DNA of 64,000 nucleotides, from NCBI RefSeq assembly GCF_003429105.1, contig NZ_QVTD01000002.1, positions 43,553 through 107,552 of the forward strand, in the 5' to 3' direction. The stretch comes from Peribacillus glennii (GTDB lineage: Bacteria; Bacillota; Bacilli; Bacillales; DSM-1321). The translations under genes and the position numbers were made by a program. Below, in pieces: positions 17,871 to 25,957 of the stretch; the stretch's first letter is position 1, and each line of letters starts with the position of its first letter. A model generated the notes under the pieces. It did not search any database. It worked only from the letters and a program-made list of their open reading frames with translations, and was not told the origin of the DNA.

Positions 17871-18749
17871 TCATTCTATGGGTGCAGCATGTTTAGCCGG
17901 CCCGCATTGTTTGATAACCTCGTCACGAAACAATTTCTGAAGCTTTCTCGTGACAACGCCGGGAATGCCATCACCGACAGCCTGGCCGTCAATTTGGATA
18001 ACCGGAAGGACCTCGATGGTTGTTCCCGATAAAAATACCTCATCTGCTGCAAGAAGCTCATCCGTTGTAAAAGGCTCCTCTGAATAAGGAATCCCATTTT
18101 CCTTACAAAGCCGCAGCATTACCTGTCTTGATATCCCATTCAGGATTAAATTTGTTGCCGGGTGTGTTTTAATTTTTCCGTCCGTGACAATAGATACATT
18201 TGATGAGCTGCCTTCCGTAACCATTCCGTCTCGATGCTGCAGCGCCTCGAAGCACCCGGCTTCGGCCGCCTTCTGTTTCGCAAGGATATTTCCAAGCAAA
18301 TTCAAGCTTTTAATATCACAGCGCAGCCAGCGGATATCTTCTTCCAAAATGGTTTTCACACCCGTTTTGGCAAGTTCCTGCGAATGGAGCAGCGGTTTTG
18401 TATAGGCAACATAAACCGGATTAACAGCGGGAGCAGGGAAGGCATGGTTCCTTGGTGACACCCCCCTGGTGCATTGCATATAAATCGTTCCAAATTCCAG
18501 CCCATTCTCCCGGACAAGCTCATTTAGCTGGCTTTCCATATCTTCAATTGTGAATGGCAAATCCAGGCGGATGCTTTTGGCACTTTCGAGCAGGCGGCTT
18601 AAATGCTCCGTGGCCGTAAATAATCGGCCGTTGTATACCCTGATTACCTCATATATCCCATCGCCAAATTGATAACCGCGATCCTCTACATCCACGCTGA
18701 TATCAGACCTCACAACGATTTTGCCGTTTAGTATCATTTTTTCCATCAT
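17871..18749 (-). CDS. dat: D-alanine aminotransferase
   Basis: A fold-type IV PLP enzyme that makes D-glutamate and D-alanine by transamination, feeding peptidoglycan synthesis. Seen: EDRGYQFGDGIYEVIRVY, TRGVSPRNH, the PLP lysine in RCDIKSLN (Lys147), VTEGSSSNV and FLSGTTIEVLPV. GGGAG lies seven bases before the ATG at 18749, giving 292 residues; the open frame upstream is not credible. The 76-base gap to ytjP carries a long hairpin, so the two genes may be cotranscribed with dat expression tuned in the leader. Confidence 0.94.
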   Translation of the reverse strand: MMEKMILNGKIVVRSDISVDVEDRGYQFGDGIYEVIRVYNGRLFTATEHLSRLLESAKSIRLDLPFTIEDMESQLNELVRENGLEFGTIYMQCTRGVSPRNHAFPAPAVNPVYVAYTKPLLHSQELAKTGVKTILEEDIRWLRCDIKSLNLLGNILAKQKAAEAGCFEALQHRDGMVTEGSSSNVSIVTDGKIKTHPATNLILNGISRQVMLRLCKENGIPYSEEPFTTDELLAADEVFLSGTTIEVLPVIQIDGQAVGDGIPGVVTRKLQKLFRDEVIKQCGPAKHAAPIE

Positions 18750-18773
18750 TACAACACTCCCATTAATGGGGTA

Positions 18774-18810
18774 GTCCCCAGTGCTGTAACACGTTACCCC
18801 ACTGGGGGAC
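18774..18810 (-). promoter_or_regulatory. Long imperfect palindrome in the dat leader
   Basis: Arms gtccccagtg and cactgggggac flank an inner gtaac/gttac pair. It lies between the ytjP stop and the dat ribosome site and has no T run, so it is not a standard terminator. Flanking ggggta and tacccc segments allow alternative pairings. It could be an RNA stem or a protein-binding palindrome. Confidence 0.45.
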
Positions 18811-18825
18811 TGACCCTTTATTCCA

Positions 18826-20241
18826 TCATTTTGCCAATTCGTAGATGGCCCGGGCATATATCGCTGCTGCCTTGAGCATGTCAGCAATGTCTATATATTC
18901 ATCTTTTTGGTGGGCGATATCTTCTTTGCCGGGAAAAAGCGGCCCGAATGCTACGCCTTCTTCAAGCGATCTTGCATATGTACCGCCCCCAATTGCCAGA
19001 AGTTCTGCTTTTTCGCCTGTTTCCTCTTCATAAACCCGCTGTAAAGTCTTGATGAGGAAGCTGTCACTCTTCACGTGGTGAGGGGCTGAATTGGTGTTGC
19101 TCTCTATCGCAAATCCCAGGCTTCCCACAGTATTCTGCAAGGCCGATTTGCCTTCCTCCCATTTGAATGTAACCGGGTACCGCATAGAAAAGCCAATCCT
19201 CCCGCCCGTTTCCCTTGAATAGCTTAAAATGCCCGCGTTCAAGGTTAAATCCCCGGAAATTTCGTCACTAAACGCGATGCCAAGCCTGTTCCCTCGCGAA
19301 TCACCAAACACATAATCATGAATGAATGAAAAAAATTTCTTTGCATGTTCCGGGATTTCCAGTCCTGATAAAAAGGCTGCCAAATACAATCCTGCGTTCA
19401 CTCCATTATTCGGCTCCATGCCATGTGCCGAAACCCCTTCAAGCTCAAGGATTACTTGTTCATGTTCAACGCTCGGGCTTCCATTCAGTGCGTGTTTTTG
19501 CATGAAAGACTTGAAAAGTTCTGCAATTTCTTCCTGTTTGCCATCTGCTCGCAGGCGGGCAATCGCATAATCCGGAACCATATTCACCCTTCTTCCAGAT
19601 GTAAATTCGGTGACCTCAATTCCTGACCCTGATCCGCTGTCAGCTTCTCCTGGCTGTGTAATGGCAAAATCCCAGATGCCTTTCTCGGCATAAATGATCG
19701 GAAAATCCGCATCGGGGGCAAATCCAATTGCCGGCATTTCTTCTGTTTCAAAATAGCGATCCACACAACGCCAGTCCGATTCCTCATCAGTACCGATAAT
19801 CATGCGAACCCGTTTATTCAATGGCAACCCCAGCTCTTTCACCGTTTTCATTGCATAGTAAGCTGCCATAGTCGGCCCTTTATCATCAATCGCACCGCGT
19901 GCATAGATTTTTCCGTCCCTGATATCTGCGGCAAACGGATCTGAGCTCCAGCCATCGCCTTCAGGTACCACATCCACGTGGCAAAGGATGCCTAGAAGCT
20001 CTTCCCCTTGGCCCATTTCCAGATGGCCTGAAACATTTCCGACATTCTTTGAAGTGAAGCCGTGTTTTTCACCCAATTGAAGCATAAAATCCAGCGCTTC
20101 TTTAACACCTTTTCCCAACGGCGCCTCATCAGTGGCATATTCCTCATCAAGTATACTTTTAATCTTGAGCAGCGCCTGTGTATCCTTCAGCAGATCATCC
20201 TTCCGCCTTTCAATCTCTTGCTGCCAATTTATCTCTGTCAC
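18826..20241 (-). CDS. ytjP: M20 family dipeptidase (PepV/YtjP)
   Basis: A cytosolic zinc dipeptidase of the PepV type. Seen: the CHVDVVPEGDGW segment (His and Asp around the first zinc), ARGAIDDKGP with the bridging Asp, GTDEESDW with the catalytic Glu pair, FAPDADFP, and a C-terminal GGGTYARSLE. Length 471 matches PepV enzymes. The start is GTG at 20241, ten bases after AAGGAG. It lies upstream of dat on the same strand. Confidence 0.92.
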   Translation of the reverse strand: MTEINWQQEIERRKDDLLKDTQALLKIKSILDEEYATDEAPLGKGVKEALDFMLQLGEKHGFTSKNVGNVSGHLEMGQGEELLGILCHVDVVPEGDGWSSDPFAADIRDGKIYARGAIDDKGPTMAAYYAMKTVKELGLPLNKRVRMIIGTDEESDWRCVDRYFETEEMPAIGFAPDADFPIIYAEKGIWDFAITQPGEADSGSGSGIEVTEFTSGRRVNMVPDYAIARLRADGKQEEIAELFKSFMQKHALNGSPSVEHEQVILELEGVSAHGMEPNNGVNAGLYLAAFLSGLEIPEHAKKFFSFIHDYVFGDSRGNRLGIAFSDEISGDLTLNAGILSYSRETGGRIGFSMRYPVTFKWEEGKSALQNTVGSLGFAIESNTNSAPHHVKSDSFLIKTLQRVYEEETGEKAELLAIGGGTYARSLEEGVAFGPLFPGKEDIAHQKDEYIDIADMLKAAAIYARAIYELAK

Positions 20242-20462
20242 GAGTATCCAGCTCCTTTTCTACTTTGTTTTGTAGCGATGTTTCGGTTTTAGTTGCGGAA
20301 CCCCGGGTTTGAGGCGAAAATTCAATCCAGACACTATATTTATTATTGTACCATTTCATCATTCTCCAAAAAACAACAGATGAATTTAGTATGCTGTAGG
20401 CTCCTTTTGTGTGTCCTATACATATAGTAAGAAGAATTTAACCGAAAAGGAGACTTGAACAA

Positions 20463-20948
20463 ATGCACCAACCTAACCCACAAACACTGGCGTGGCATGA
20501 AACGCTTGAGCTGCATGAACTGGTGGCCTTCAACGCAATCGGTTTAATGAAGATGAAAAAAAGTTTGAAGGAATTGAAGGATGACCAATTAGAGCGAATA
20601 TACGGGCAAACCATTCATGAGCTTGAAACGAGCCTGCGGGAGCTTCTTCAGTTTTACCCGTATGCGCCACATCCTGGGGAATCAAGCCAGTACCGGGAGT
20701 ATGGGGATAGTTTTTTTGCGGGGGACTTGCTTGCTTTTACTAAATCAAACGTTAGAAACTACGCTGTCGCCATAACTGAAACAGCTACTCCAATGCTGCG
20801 GGAAGTATTAAGAAAACAACTCAACATAGCAATCAAGGCCCACGGGCGGATATTCTATTACATGTATCAGAAGGGGTTGTACGATTCGTACAACTTAAAC
20901 AAAATCCTGCAAAACGATATCTTGCTGGCCAAAAAAGCCCTTATGTAA
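20463..20948 (+). CDS. CotF-like spore coat protein
   Basis: A 161-residue helical protein of the CotF coat family, expected in the outer spore layers. Seen: the WHETLELHELVAFNAIGLMKMK N-terminus typical of CotF/YhcQ relatives, a Tyr/Pro stretch QFYPYAPHPGES, and the helical FYYMYQKGLYDSYN near the end. AAAGGAG lies ten bases before the ATG. A CATATAGTA string at 20421-20429 fits a mother-cell sigma (SigK-type) -10, but no matching -35 is seen. Not part of an operon. Confidence 0.75.
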   Translation: MHQPNPQTLAWHETLELHELVAFNAIGLMKMKKSLKELKDDQLERIYGQTIHELETSLRELLQFYPYAPHPGESSQYREYGDSFFAGDLLAFTKSNVRNYAVAITETATPMLREVLRKQLNIAIKAHGRIFYYMYQKGLYDSYNLNKILQNDILLAKKALM

Positions 20949-20956
20949 AAAAAGTG

Positions 20957-20996
20957 GGAAGAAGACAGTGTAGATTACTCCTCTTCTTCCTTGTAC
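20957..20996 (+). terminator. Hairpin after the CotF-like gene
   Basis: Perfect 9-bp stem ggaagaaga (20957-20965) / tcttcttcc (20982-20990) with a 16-base loop, then TTGTACAT. The weak tail makes it a moderate terminator. Confidence 0.55.
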
Positions 20997-21092
20997 ATAT
21001 CATTTTCTCCGTATAAAAAAGTCGACAGCCTCCTGAAAAATATAACCGAATTCCGCTTTCTTTGGCGAAGGGGCACTTGTTTTGTCAACTGC

Positions 21093-21119
21093 AAAGGAAT
21101 CGGAGAGCCGAAGGAGAAT
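21093..21119 (+). promoter_or_regulatory. Candidate SigH promoter of racA
   Basis: AAAGGAATC (21093-21101), an 11-base spacer and GGAGAAT (21113-21119) fit the SigH pattern RnAGGAwWW-N11/12-RnnGAAT. Transcription would start about 20 bases before the racA ATG. Confidence 0.6.
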
Positions 21120-21143
21120 GTACACCTTTAGAGGTGATGTAAA

Positions 21144-21665
21144 ATGAATACAAGCACTGTATCAAATATGTTAGGTGTTTCACAAAGTACGATAAAGCGC
21201 TGGATCAAACACCTTGACTTAAATATGGAACGCAATGATCAAGGCCACTATCTATTTTCCGAGGAAGATATTGAACTATTAAAGAAAATACAAGAACAGC
21301 TCACAAGCGGAATGGTCCTGCAGGAAATTGAGGTCAGCGGGGGAATAGTGCGCAAGGGTAAAATAAAGAGCCCTGGCAACGATGAAACGGGATCTGAAAA
21401 GCTGGCTGCCAAGATAGAGGAACTCGAGAAAAGATTGGATAATAAAGCGGACAGCGTGACTTCGTATCAGCTTTTGCAGCATCGGCGGGAAATCGAAGAA
21501 CTTCAGCAAGAAGTTAAAACGCTGCATGAACGATTGGGCGCTTTGGAAAATCTTCAAGGGGAAATAAAGAAAAACCGCCCTGCTGACTTGCTTGTATTTG
21601 ACCAGGCCAATTCGGTGAAAAAACCAAAAAAGAAAAAGATTTTGTCCATACTGTTCGGTTTATAG
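21144..21665 (+). CDS. racA: Chromosome-anchoring protein RacA
   Basis: RacA binds DNA near the origin at the start of sporulation and holds it at the cell pole through DivIVA. Seen: an N-terminal MerR-like winged helix (NTSTVSNMLGVSQSTIKRWIKHL, read in parts; residues 2-24, wing near 30-45), a coiled coil from about residue 90 to 145 (heptads of Leu/Glu/Lys), and a basic C-terminal tail ending KKPKKKKILSILFGL that resembles the polar-targeting end of the family. Length 173 against ~184 in B. subtilis. GAGGTG precedes the ATG. A candidate SigH promoter lies close upstream. Confidence 0.88.
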   Translation: MNTSTVSNMLGVSQSTIKRWIKHLDLNMERNDQGHYLFSEEDIELLKKIQEQLTSGMVLQEIEVSGGIVRKGKIKSPGNDETGSEKLAAKIEELEKRLDNKADSVTSYQLLQHRREIEELQQEVKTLHERLGALENLQGEIKKNRPADLLVFDQANSVKKPKKKKILSILFGL

Positions 21666-21690
21666 GCCTTCAACTTAAAATCACAGTTAA

Positions 21691-21835
21691 GCAAAAATCA
21701 GTAAATGGGAATTGATGAGCAATTTTTCTTTTTATAAGCGAAATATTTTTATGTATGGGCAATTTTTTCTCTCGATAGCGATTCATGAACGGTTAGCGTT
21801 TTTATTATCGATGAAAGATGCCCGATTTACCTCTC
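21691..21835. repeat. Degenerate ~20-nt tandem array 2
   Basis: Units that begin GC(G/A) start at 21691, 21719, 21738, 21759, 21778, 21796 and 21820; most are 18-21 bases, AT-rich, of the form gcgaaatatttttatgta. The array lies between the convergent racA and HNH genes and is similar to the longer array at 47250-47446. Confidence 0.55.
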
Positions 21836-21846
21836 CCATAGTTATA

Positions 21847-22128
21847 TTATTTCCTCCGCTTCGCTTTCCTGGTTCTTACCGCCTTGGTCGCGGGCTGGCT
21901 TCGGATCCATTTTAAATATTTTTTGATTTCGTCATCATCCAGCAACAGAGGGATTGAGTTCAGCCTGAGGGCCAGCTCGCGATTAGAATACAACACATGT
22001 ATTTGCTTGTGGCAAGCCTTACAGAGCAGTGCAGTAGGCATGTGCGCGCCTCCTTCTTCTCGGGGCGTCAAATGGTGGATTGTTAATTCTATGTTTTCCC
22101 GCTTGCAAAGATTGCAATGTCCTCTCAT
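21847..22128 (-). CDS. HNH endonuclease-like protein (YisB type)
   Basis: A ~93-residue protein with the HNH fold. Seen: a zinc-type CNLCKR pair, the IHHLTPREEGG segment holding the His of the motif, and LLCKACHKQIHVLY with the second CxxC and final His, all as in B. subtilis YisB and similar small HNH proteins. The tail is basic (KAVRTRKAKRRK). The ATG at 22128 has AAAGGCGG six bases upstream; an ATG at 22155 is less well supported. The gene begins inside the remnant of a DinB-type gene. A role in DNA cleavage is inferred from the fold only. Confidence 0.7.
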   Translation of the reverse strand: MRGHCNLCKRENIELTIHHLTPREEGGAHMPTALLCKACHKQIHVLYSNRELALRLNSIPLLLDDDEIKKYLKWIRSQPATKAVRTRKAKRRK

Positions 22129-22396
22129 GTAAGGCCGCCTTTTCTTCATATTCATGATTAGCTATACTCGGGTAAAGAACGGGGATTCCCAGGGCCCTGC
22201 CTATCAGGTTGGCCGAAACGGGCGCCAGGCAAAGTTCCCTGGCCCAAATTGAAAGTTGTCCGGTATGATGGATCTTATGTGCAATAATATGCCGCAAAAC
22301 CTCTCCTTTTAACAATCTTCCATTCACCCACGAAACGGTCACATTCTCGGATTCCATTTCAGCCGACCAATTTTCAAGTATGCTTCTATATCGTAC
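22019..22396 (-). pseudogene. Remnant of a DinB/YfiT-type protein gene
   Basis: In this frame the segments LLKGEVLRHIIAHKIHH, TGQLSIWAREL and PVSANLIGRALG are clear C-terminal DinB-superfamily sequence with the metal-ligand His residues. Readable similarity begins near 22396 (RYRSILENW); an in-frame TAA lies at 22409-22411 and the ~80-residue N-terminal half is missing. The frame runs on into the HNH gene. The sequence shows no start or ribosome site, so this is a truncated, probably dead gene. Confidence 0.65.
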
Positions 22397-22583
22397 CGAA
22401 GAGCTTTGTTACAGAAATAGGTTTCCTTGCATAAAATCATTTACTTTCCATAAAAATAGGTAACAATAAGATCATGATATGAGAGTGATATTTGCACAAA
22501 CATGTTCCTTTTTTTAAGATTTATGAAACGGCCATAACAAACAGGTTAATATATTTAATCTTTTGTTAATTCTGTTTTTATCC

Positions 22584-22612
22584 TGGAATTTCGTGCGTTA
22601 AAGGGGTACAAT
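22584..22612 (+). promoter_or_regulatory. Candidate SigA promoter of ytzE
   Basis: TGGAAT (22584-22589), 17 bases, TACAAT (22607-22612). The -35 is poor. The leader would be ~130 bases; nothing else is seen in the 22397-22749 gap. Confidence 0.4.
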
Positions 22613-22749
22613 AGTTACAAACGCAGCTGGCATTTCAGTTTGTTTTAGAGGAGTTCCAGGGTGGTAAAAGCAAGTACATAGGTTTTTGTAGCATGAGATT
22701 TTTTCAATTCGTTTTATCAAAACAGGTAAAAATGAATAGGAGTGATTTT

Positions 22750-22971
22750 TTGAAACCTTCAACAAATCGCATGTTAACCCGTATTAAATCCGTTTATATG
22801 TTCATCAGCGATAACGGTACGGTTTCTACTCAAGAGCTTGTGGACGAATTTGGCATCACTCCTCGGACGATTCAGCGCGATTTGAATGTGTTAGCTTACA
22901 ATGACTTAGTAAAAAGCCCGAGCCGCGGCCTTTGGACAACCACCAGCAAAAAGGTAAGGGTGTCCTCGTAA
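22750..22971 (+). CDS. ytzE: DeoR-type HTH regulator YtzE
   Basis: A 73-residue DNA-binding protein made of only the DeoR-family N-terminal helix-turn-helix, without the sugar-phosphate domain. Seen: NRMLTRIKSVYMFIS, STQELVDEFGITPRTIQRDL (recognition helix) and LVKSPSRGLW. The start is TTG at 22750, seven bases after AGGAG; it gives the same length and N-terminus (KPSTNRML) expected for B. subtilis YtzE. The target genes are unknown. A SigA-type promoter candidate lies upstream and a terminator downstream. Confidence 0.88.
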   Translation: MKPSTNRMLTRIKSVYMFISDNGTVSTQELVDEFGITPRTIQRDLNVLAYNDLVKSPSRGLWTTTSKKVRVSS

Positions 22972-23020
22972 ACTGAAAAGGCTTGCCTGTAACAATTAAA
23001 TAAACGCCTTTCTATAAAGG

Positions 23021-23048
23021 AAAAACGGCCCTGTATTAAGACAGGGTC
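23021..23048 (-). terminator. Terminator of the RsuA-type gene
   Basis: Stem ggccctgt (23027-23034) / acagggtc (23041-23048), then CGTTTTTCC on the minus strand. Confidence 0.6.
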
Positions 23049-23084
23049 GGACTCCCACTGATGCGATTTGTCCGCTATTTTTTG

Positions 23085-23121
23085 AAATGAGGCGTTCCAT
23101 TAGGATCCGCCTCATTTTTTT
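23085..23121 (+). terminator. Terminator of ytzE
   Basis: Stem aaatgaggcg (23085-23094) / cgcctcattt (23108-23117) with a run of seven T on the plus strand. It touches the stop codon of the convergent pseudouridine synthase gene. Confidence 0.8.
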
Positions 23122-23842
23122 ACTCTCCGTTATATCCGGATTTCAGTTGTGAAATTTCTTCATCCGTTAATTCCCGGTATTGCCCAAGCACTAATTCTTC
23201 ATCAAGCACGAGACTTCCCATCCTGATCCGCTGCAAATAGACGACCCTCTTACCTACCGCTTCAAACATCCGTTTCACCTGGTGGAACTTGCCCTCGGTG
23301 ATTGTGAGCTCAATGTCTGAGCGAATCCCGGATTTGAGGATCTTCAGCTCCCCGGGCTTAGTCTCATAGCCGTCATCCAGTGTGACTCCATTCCGGAAAG
23401 CTCGGATGTCGTCATCGGTTACCTCGCCGTCAATGACGGCAAAATATGTTTTCGGCACATGCTTTTTCGGGGATAACAGCTGATGGGCCAGTTGGCCGTC
23501 ATTTGTCAGCAACAATAATCCTTCTGTGTCTTTATCGAGCCTTCCGACCGGAAACGGTTCGAAAACAGCATCCTCCGGCTCAAGGATATCAATGACCGTC
23601 TCCTGATGATTGTCTTCCGTTGCCGAGAGGACTCCCGGGGGCTTGTTCATCATGAGATAAATGAATTCCCTGTATTCAACGGTTTCCCCGTGCACAGTCA
23701 CGATATCAGAATCAGGGTTGACATGCTCCTTCGCATCCTTCACCACTGTTTCATTTACCTTTACCGCGCCCGATTTCAGCAGCTTTTTTACGTCCTTCCT
23801 GCTTCCATAGCCGATATTCGCCAATAATTTATCAATTCTCAT
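23120..23842 (-). CDS. ytzG: RsuA-family pseudouridine synthase (YtzG)
   Basis: It converts a uridine of small-subunit rRNA (position 516 in E. coli RsuA) to pseudouridine. Seen: an N-terminal S4 RNA-binding domain (RIDKLLANIGYGSRKDVKKLL), the KPPGVLSA segment, and the catalytic PVGRLDKDTEGLL with Asp103, followed by HQVKRMFEAVGKRV. Length 240 is standard. A GGAGG site lies upstream of the ATG. It is separated from murJ by an intergenic element and a terminator, so it is probably transcribed on its own. Confidence 0.92.
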   Translation of the reverse strand: MRIDKLLANIGYGSRKDVKKLLKSGAVKVNETVVKDAKEHVNPDSDIVTVHGETVEYREFIYLMMNKPPGVLSATEDNHQETVIDILEPEDAVFEPFPVGRLDKDTEGLLLLTNDGQLAHQLLSPKKHVPKTYFAVIDGEVTDDDIRAFRNGVTLDDGYETKPGELKILKSGIRSDIELTITEGKFHQVKRMFEAVGKRVVYLQRIRMGSLVLDEELVLGQYRELTDEEISQLKSGYNGE

Positions 23843-23860
23843 AAATACCTCCTGATTAGA

Positions 23861-24010
23861 AGCTCCCGGGCAGAGGAACTTTGGTAAACAACAGCAACGT
23901 CCTTTACGCCGGGACTAGGCTCTGGCAGATTAAGAGCTCCTGTCCTGTTGCAACATCGGCATGACATTCACATACGTCGAAACTAGACATAAAACATATT
24001 GAACTTTCTT
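23861..24010 (+). repeat. Dispersed intergenic element, copy C
   Basis: It shares cctgtcctgttgcaacatcgg, tcgaaactagacat and aacatattgaa with copy A in the same orientation. The left half is more diverged. Confidence 0.65.
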
Positions 24011-24017
24011 ATCTTTA

Positions 24018-24058
24018 GAAAAAACCTTGCACTTTTTACAGGCAAGGCTTTTTTTATA
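24018..24058. terminator. Bidirectional terminator after murJ
   Basis: Stem ccttgc (24025-24030) / gcaagg (24042-24047), extended by A/T pairs, with T runs on both strands. Confidence 0.75.
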
Positions 24059-24079
24059 TCATGGTCGCAAGCAAGATCA

Positions 24080-25693
24080 TTAAGCTTTTAAGTTTAATCT
24101 TTTTTGCAACCTTTCAATCCGGTTTCCGAAGAGTCTGTGGGCCAATTTGCTTTTTAACGAAAGAAGGGCATAAACAACCCCGCCGAATAAAGCACAAATG
24201 CCGGTTATTACAATTGATTGCCATCGGCCGTTTGGATTCAACATCAGTGACAGCACGGCCTCCATGCCCCATACCACCAGTGCCATAACCCCGGAGAATA
24301 TAAACATTAAAATGACCCTTTTTATAACGAGCTTAAAGCTGTACCCGGTAAAATAGCGGATGAATGCCAAGTTCAGCAAACAAGCAGCCAGGTAGCCCAG
24401 AGTTGTAGAATACACGGACCCGGCTGTCTCAAACAATTTGATGAACGGAATATTCAGGCTTAATTTTATCAACAATCCTACCAGCAGGCTTAGTACAGTA
24501 AATTTCTGCTGGCTTATTCCCTGCAGGACGGCTGCCGATACGGAGAATAAAGCAAACAGGATAGCAGTTGGTGCATAAGCAGCCAGGACGCTGGCCCCAA
24601 GCTCATTATGCCCATAAAATGCTGTATAAATTGGCTCGGCCAATATCGACATCCCGATGACTGCCGGAATGGTAATAAATAATAAGATTTGGAACGACTG
24701 GTCAAGCTGGCGGTGGAATGAATTCATATTCCCGCCGGCAAAAGCACTGGTCACAGATGGCAAAAGAGCCATCGAAAACGCAGTCGCAAGTGTCATTGGA
24801 ATTACTACCAGCTTTTGCGTATTAAAATTCAATATACCAAAAGCCGAGGTCGCGATTTTCTCCAATCCAATGGAAGCCATGGCCATGCTGAAGGTTAGGT
24901 TGTCCACAAATTGGAAAAGCGGCATCGCAATTCCGACCATGATAAAAGGTATGGATGATACGAAAATTTCCTTGTAGATGTCAATCAGGGAAATATCCAT
25001 TGTACCCCTATCAGCCGCTAAAAGTTCGTTTAAATATGGTTTTTGGTTTTTCCAGTAAAGTAAAAGTACAGCTAAGCCTCCAATTGCACCGACCGTTGCT
25101 GCAAAGGTGGCGACGCTGACTGCTGTCACTAAATCCCCGTCCATGACTTTCAGAACTACAAAGGCTCCGCTTAATAGGAACACTATGCGGACCAACTGTT
25201 CAACGACCTGCGAGACCGCAGTCGGCTTCATGTCCTGATGTCCTTGAAAGAAACCGCGGATAATGCTCATGGCGGGCACGAGGATCAGCGCAAAACTGAC
25301 TGCACGGATGACCGTTGTTACTTCTTCTGCAGTAAATTTCATTTTGGGGTCGGTCCCCAGTTCCGCCAGCAGCGGTGCTATTGCATACATGGCTAAAAAC
25401 GCCAAAATGCCGGTAACCACCATCAGCTTAAGGCTGGATTTGAACAGCTTCTGGCTGACTGCATATTCTTCAATCGCATTATATTTTGAAACCGTTTTTG
25501 ACACGGCAAGCGGCATCCCTGCCGTTGCCAAACTGATAAAGATTGTATAAGGAACATACGAAAATGAATAAAGCCCGGCCCCAGCTTCGCCTAACAGGGC
25601 ATCAAATGGAATGACATATAACAAACCCAGAACTTTGGATAATACGGAACCAAGGGTTAATATAAACGCCCCTTTTAAAAGCTTTGAAGACAT
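24080..25693 (-). CDS. murJ: Lipid II flippase MurJ (YtgP), MATE-like
   Basis: An integral membrane protein of the MVF/polysaccharide-export superfamily; B. subtilis YtgP is the MurJ lipid II flippase that moves the cell-wall precursor across the membrane. Seen: about fourteen hydrophobic segments over 537 residues and the family opening LLKGAFILTLGSVLSKVLGLLYVIPF (read in parts), plus an Arg in RGFFQGHQDM on a cytoplasmic loop. Length agrees with YtgP (~544). SpoVB is a close relative; position next to ytfP and ytzG argues for YtgP. AAGGGA precedes the ATG. Confidence 0.88.
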   Translation of the reverse strand: MSSKLLKGAFILTLGSVLSKVLGLLYVIPFDALLGEAGAGLYSFSYVPYTIFISLATAGMPLAVSKTVSKYNAIEEYAVSQKLFKSSLKLMVVTGILAFLAMYAIAPLLAELGTDPKMKFTAEEVTTVIRAVSFALILVPAMSIIRGFFQGHQDMKPTAVSQVVEQLVRIVFLLSGAFVVLKVMDGDLVTAVSVATFAATVGAIGGLAVLLLYWKNQKPYLNELLAADRGTMDISLIDIYKEIFVSSIPFIMVGIAMPLFQFVDNLTFSMAMASIGLEKIATSAFGILNFNTQKLVVIPMTLATAFSMALLPSVTSAFAGGNMNSFHRQLDQSFQILLFITIPAVIGMSILAEPIYTAFYGHNELGASVLAAYAPTAILFALFSVSAAVLQGISQQKFTVLSLLVGLLIKLSLNIPFIKLFETAGSVYSTTLGYLAACLLNLAFIRYFTGYSFKLVIKRVILMFIFSGVMALVVWGMEAVLSLMLNPNGRWQSIVITGICALFGGVVYALLSLKSKLAHRLFGNRIERLQKRLNLKA

Positions 25694-25957
25694 ACAATCC
25701 CTTCCTGCCTATATTCAGTTGCGTAAGCACGCTTTTAATCTTACCACAATTCGACACATTGGAGCATGTTTTCATTCCCAAGCAGTTTAGCAAAAACGGA
25801 TATTCTTAACAAGAACAAATCACTGGTTATTTCAATGCTGTGTATTTCATAAGTGAATCGGGTAGCATTGCCGACGATCTATAACCCGTTTTTTTATTTC
25901 CTGCACGACTTGTTTTATAATGAAGAGGCTTATAATCAAAGTAAAGAGGGAATGCAG

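Noticed and set aside
20421..20429. SigK-type -10 (CATATAGTA) before the CotF-like gene
   Set aside because: No -35 element at proper spacing was found; it is only mentioned in the gene entry.
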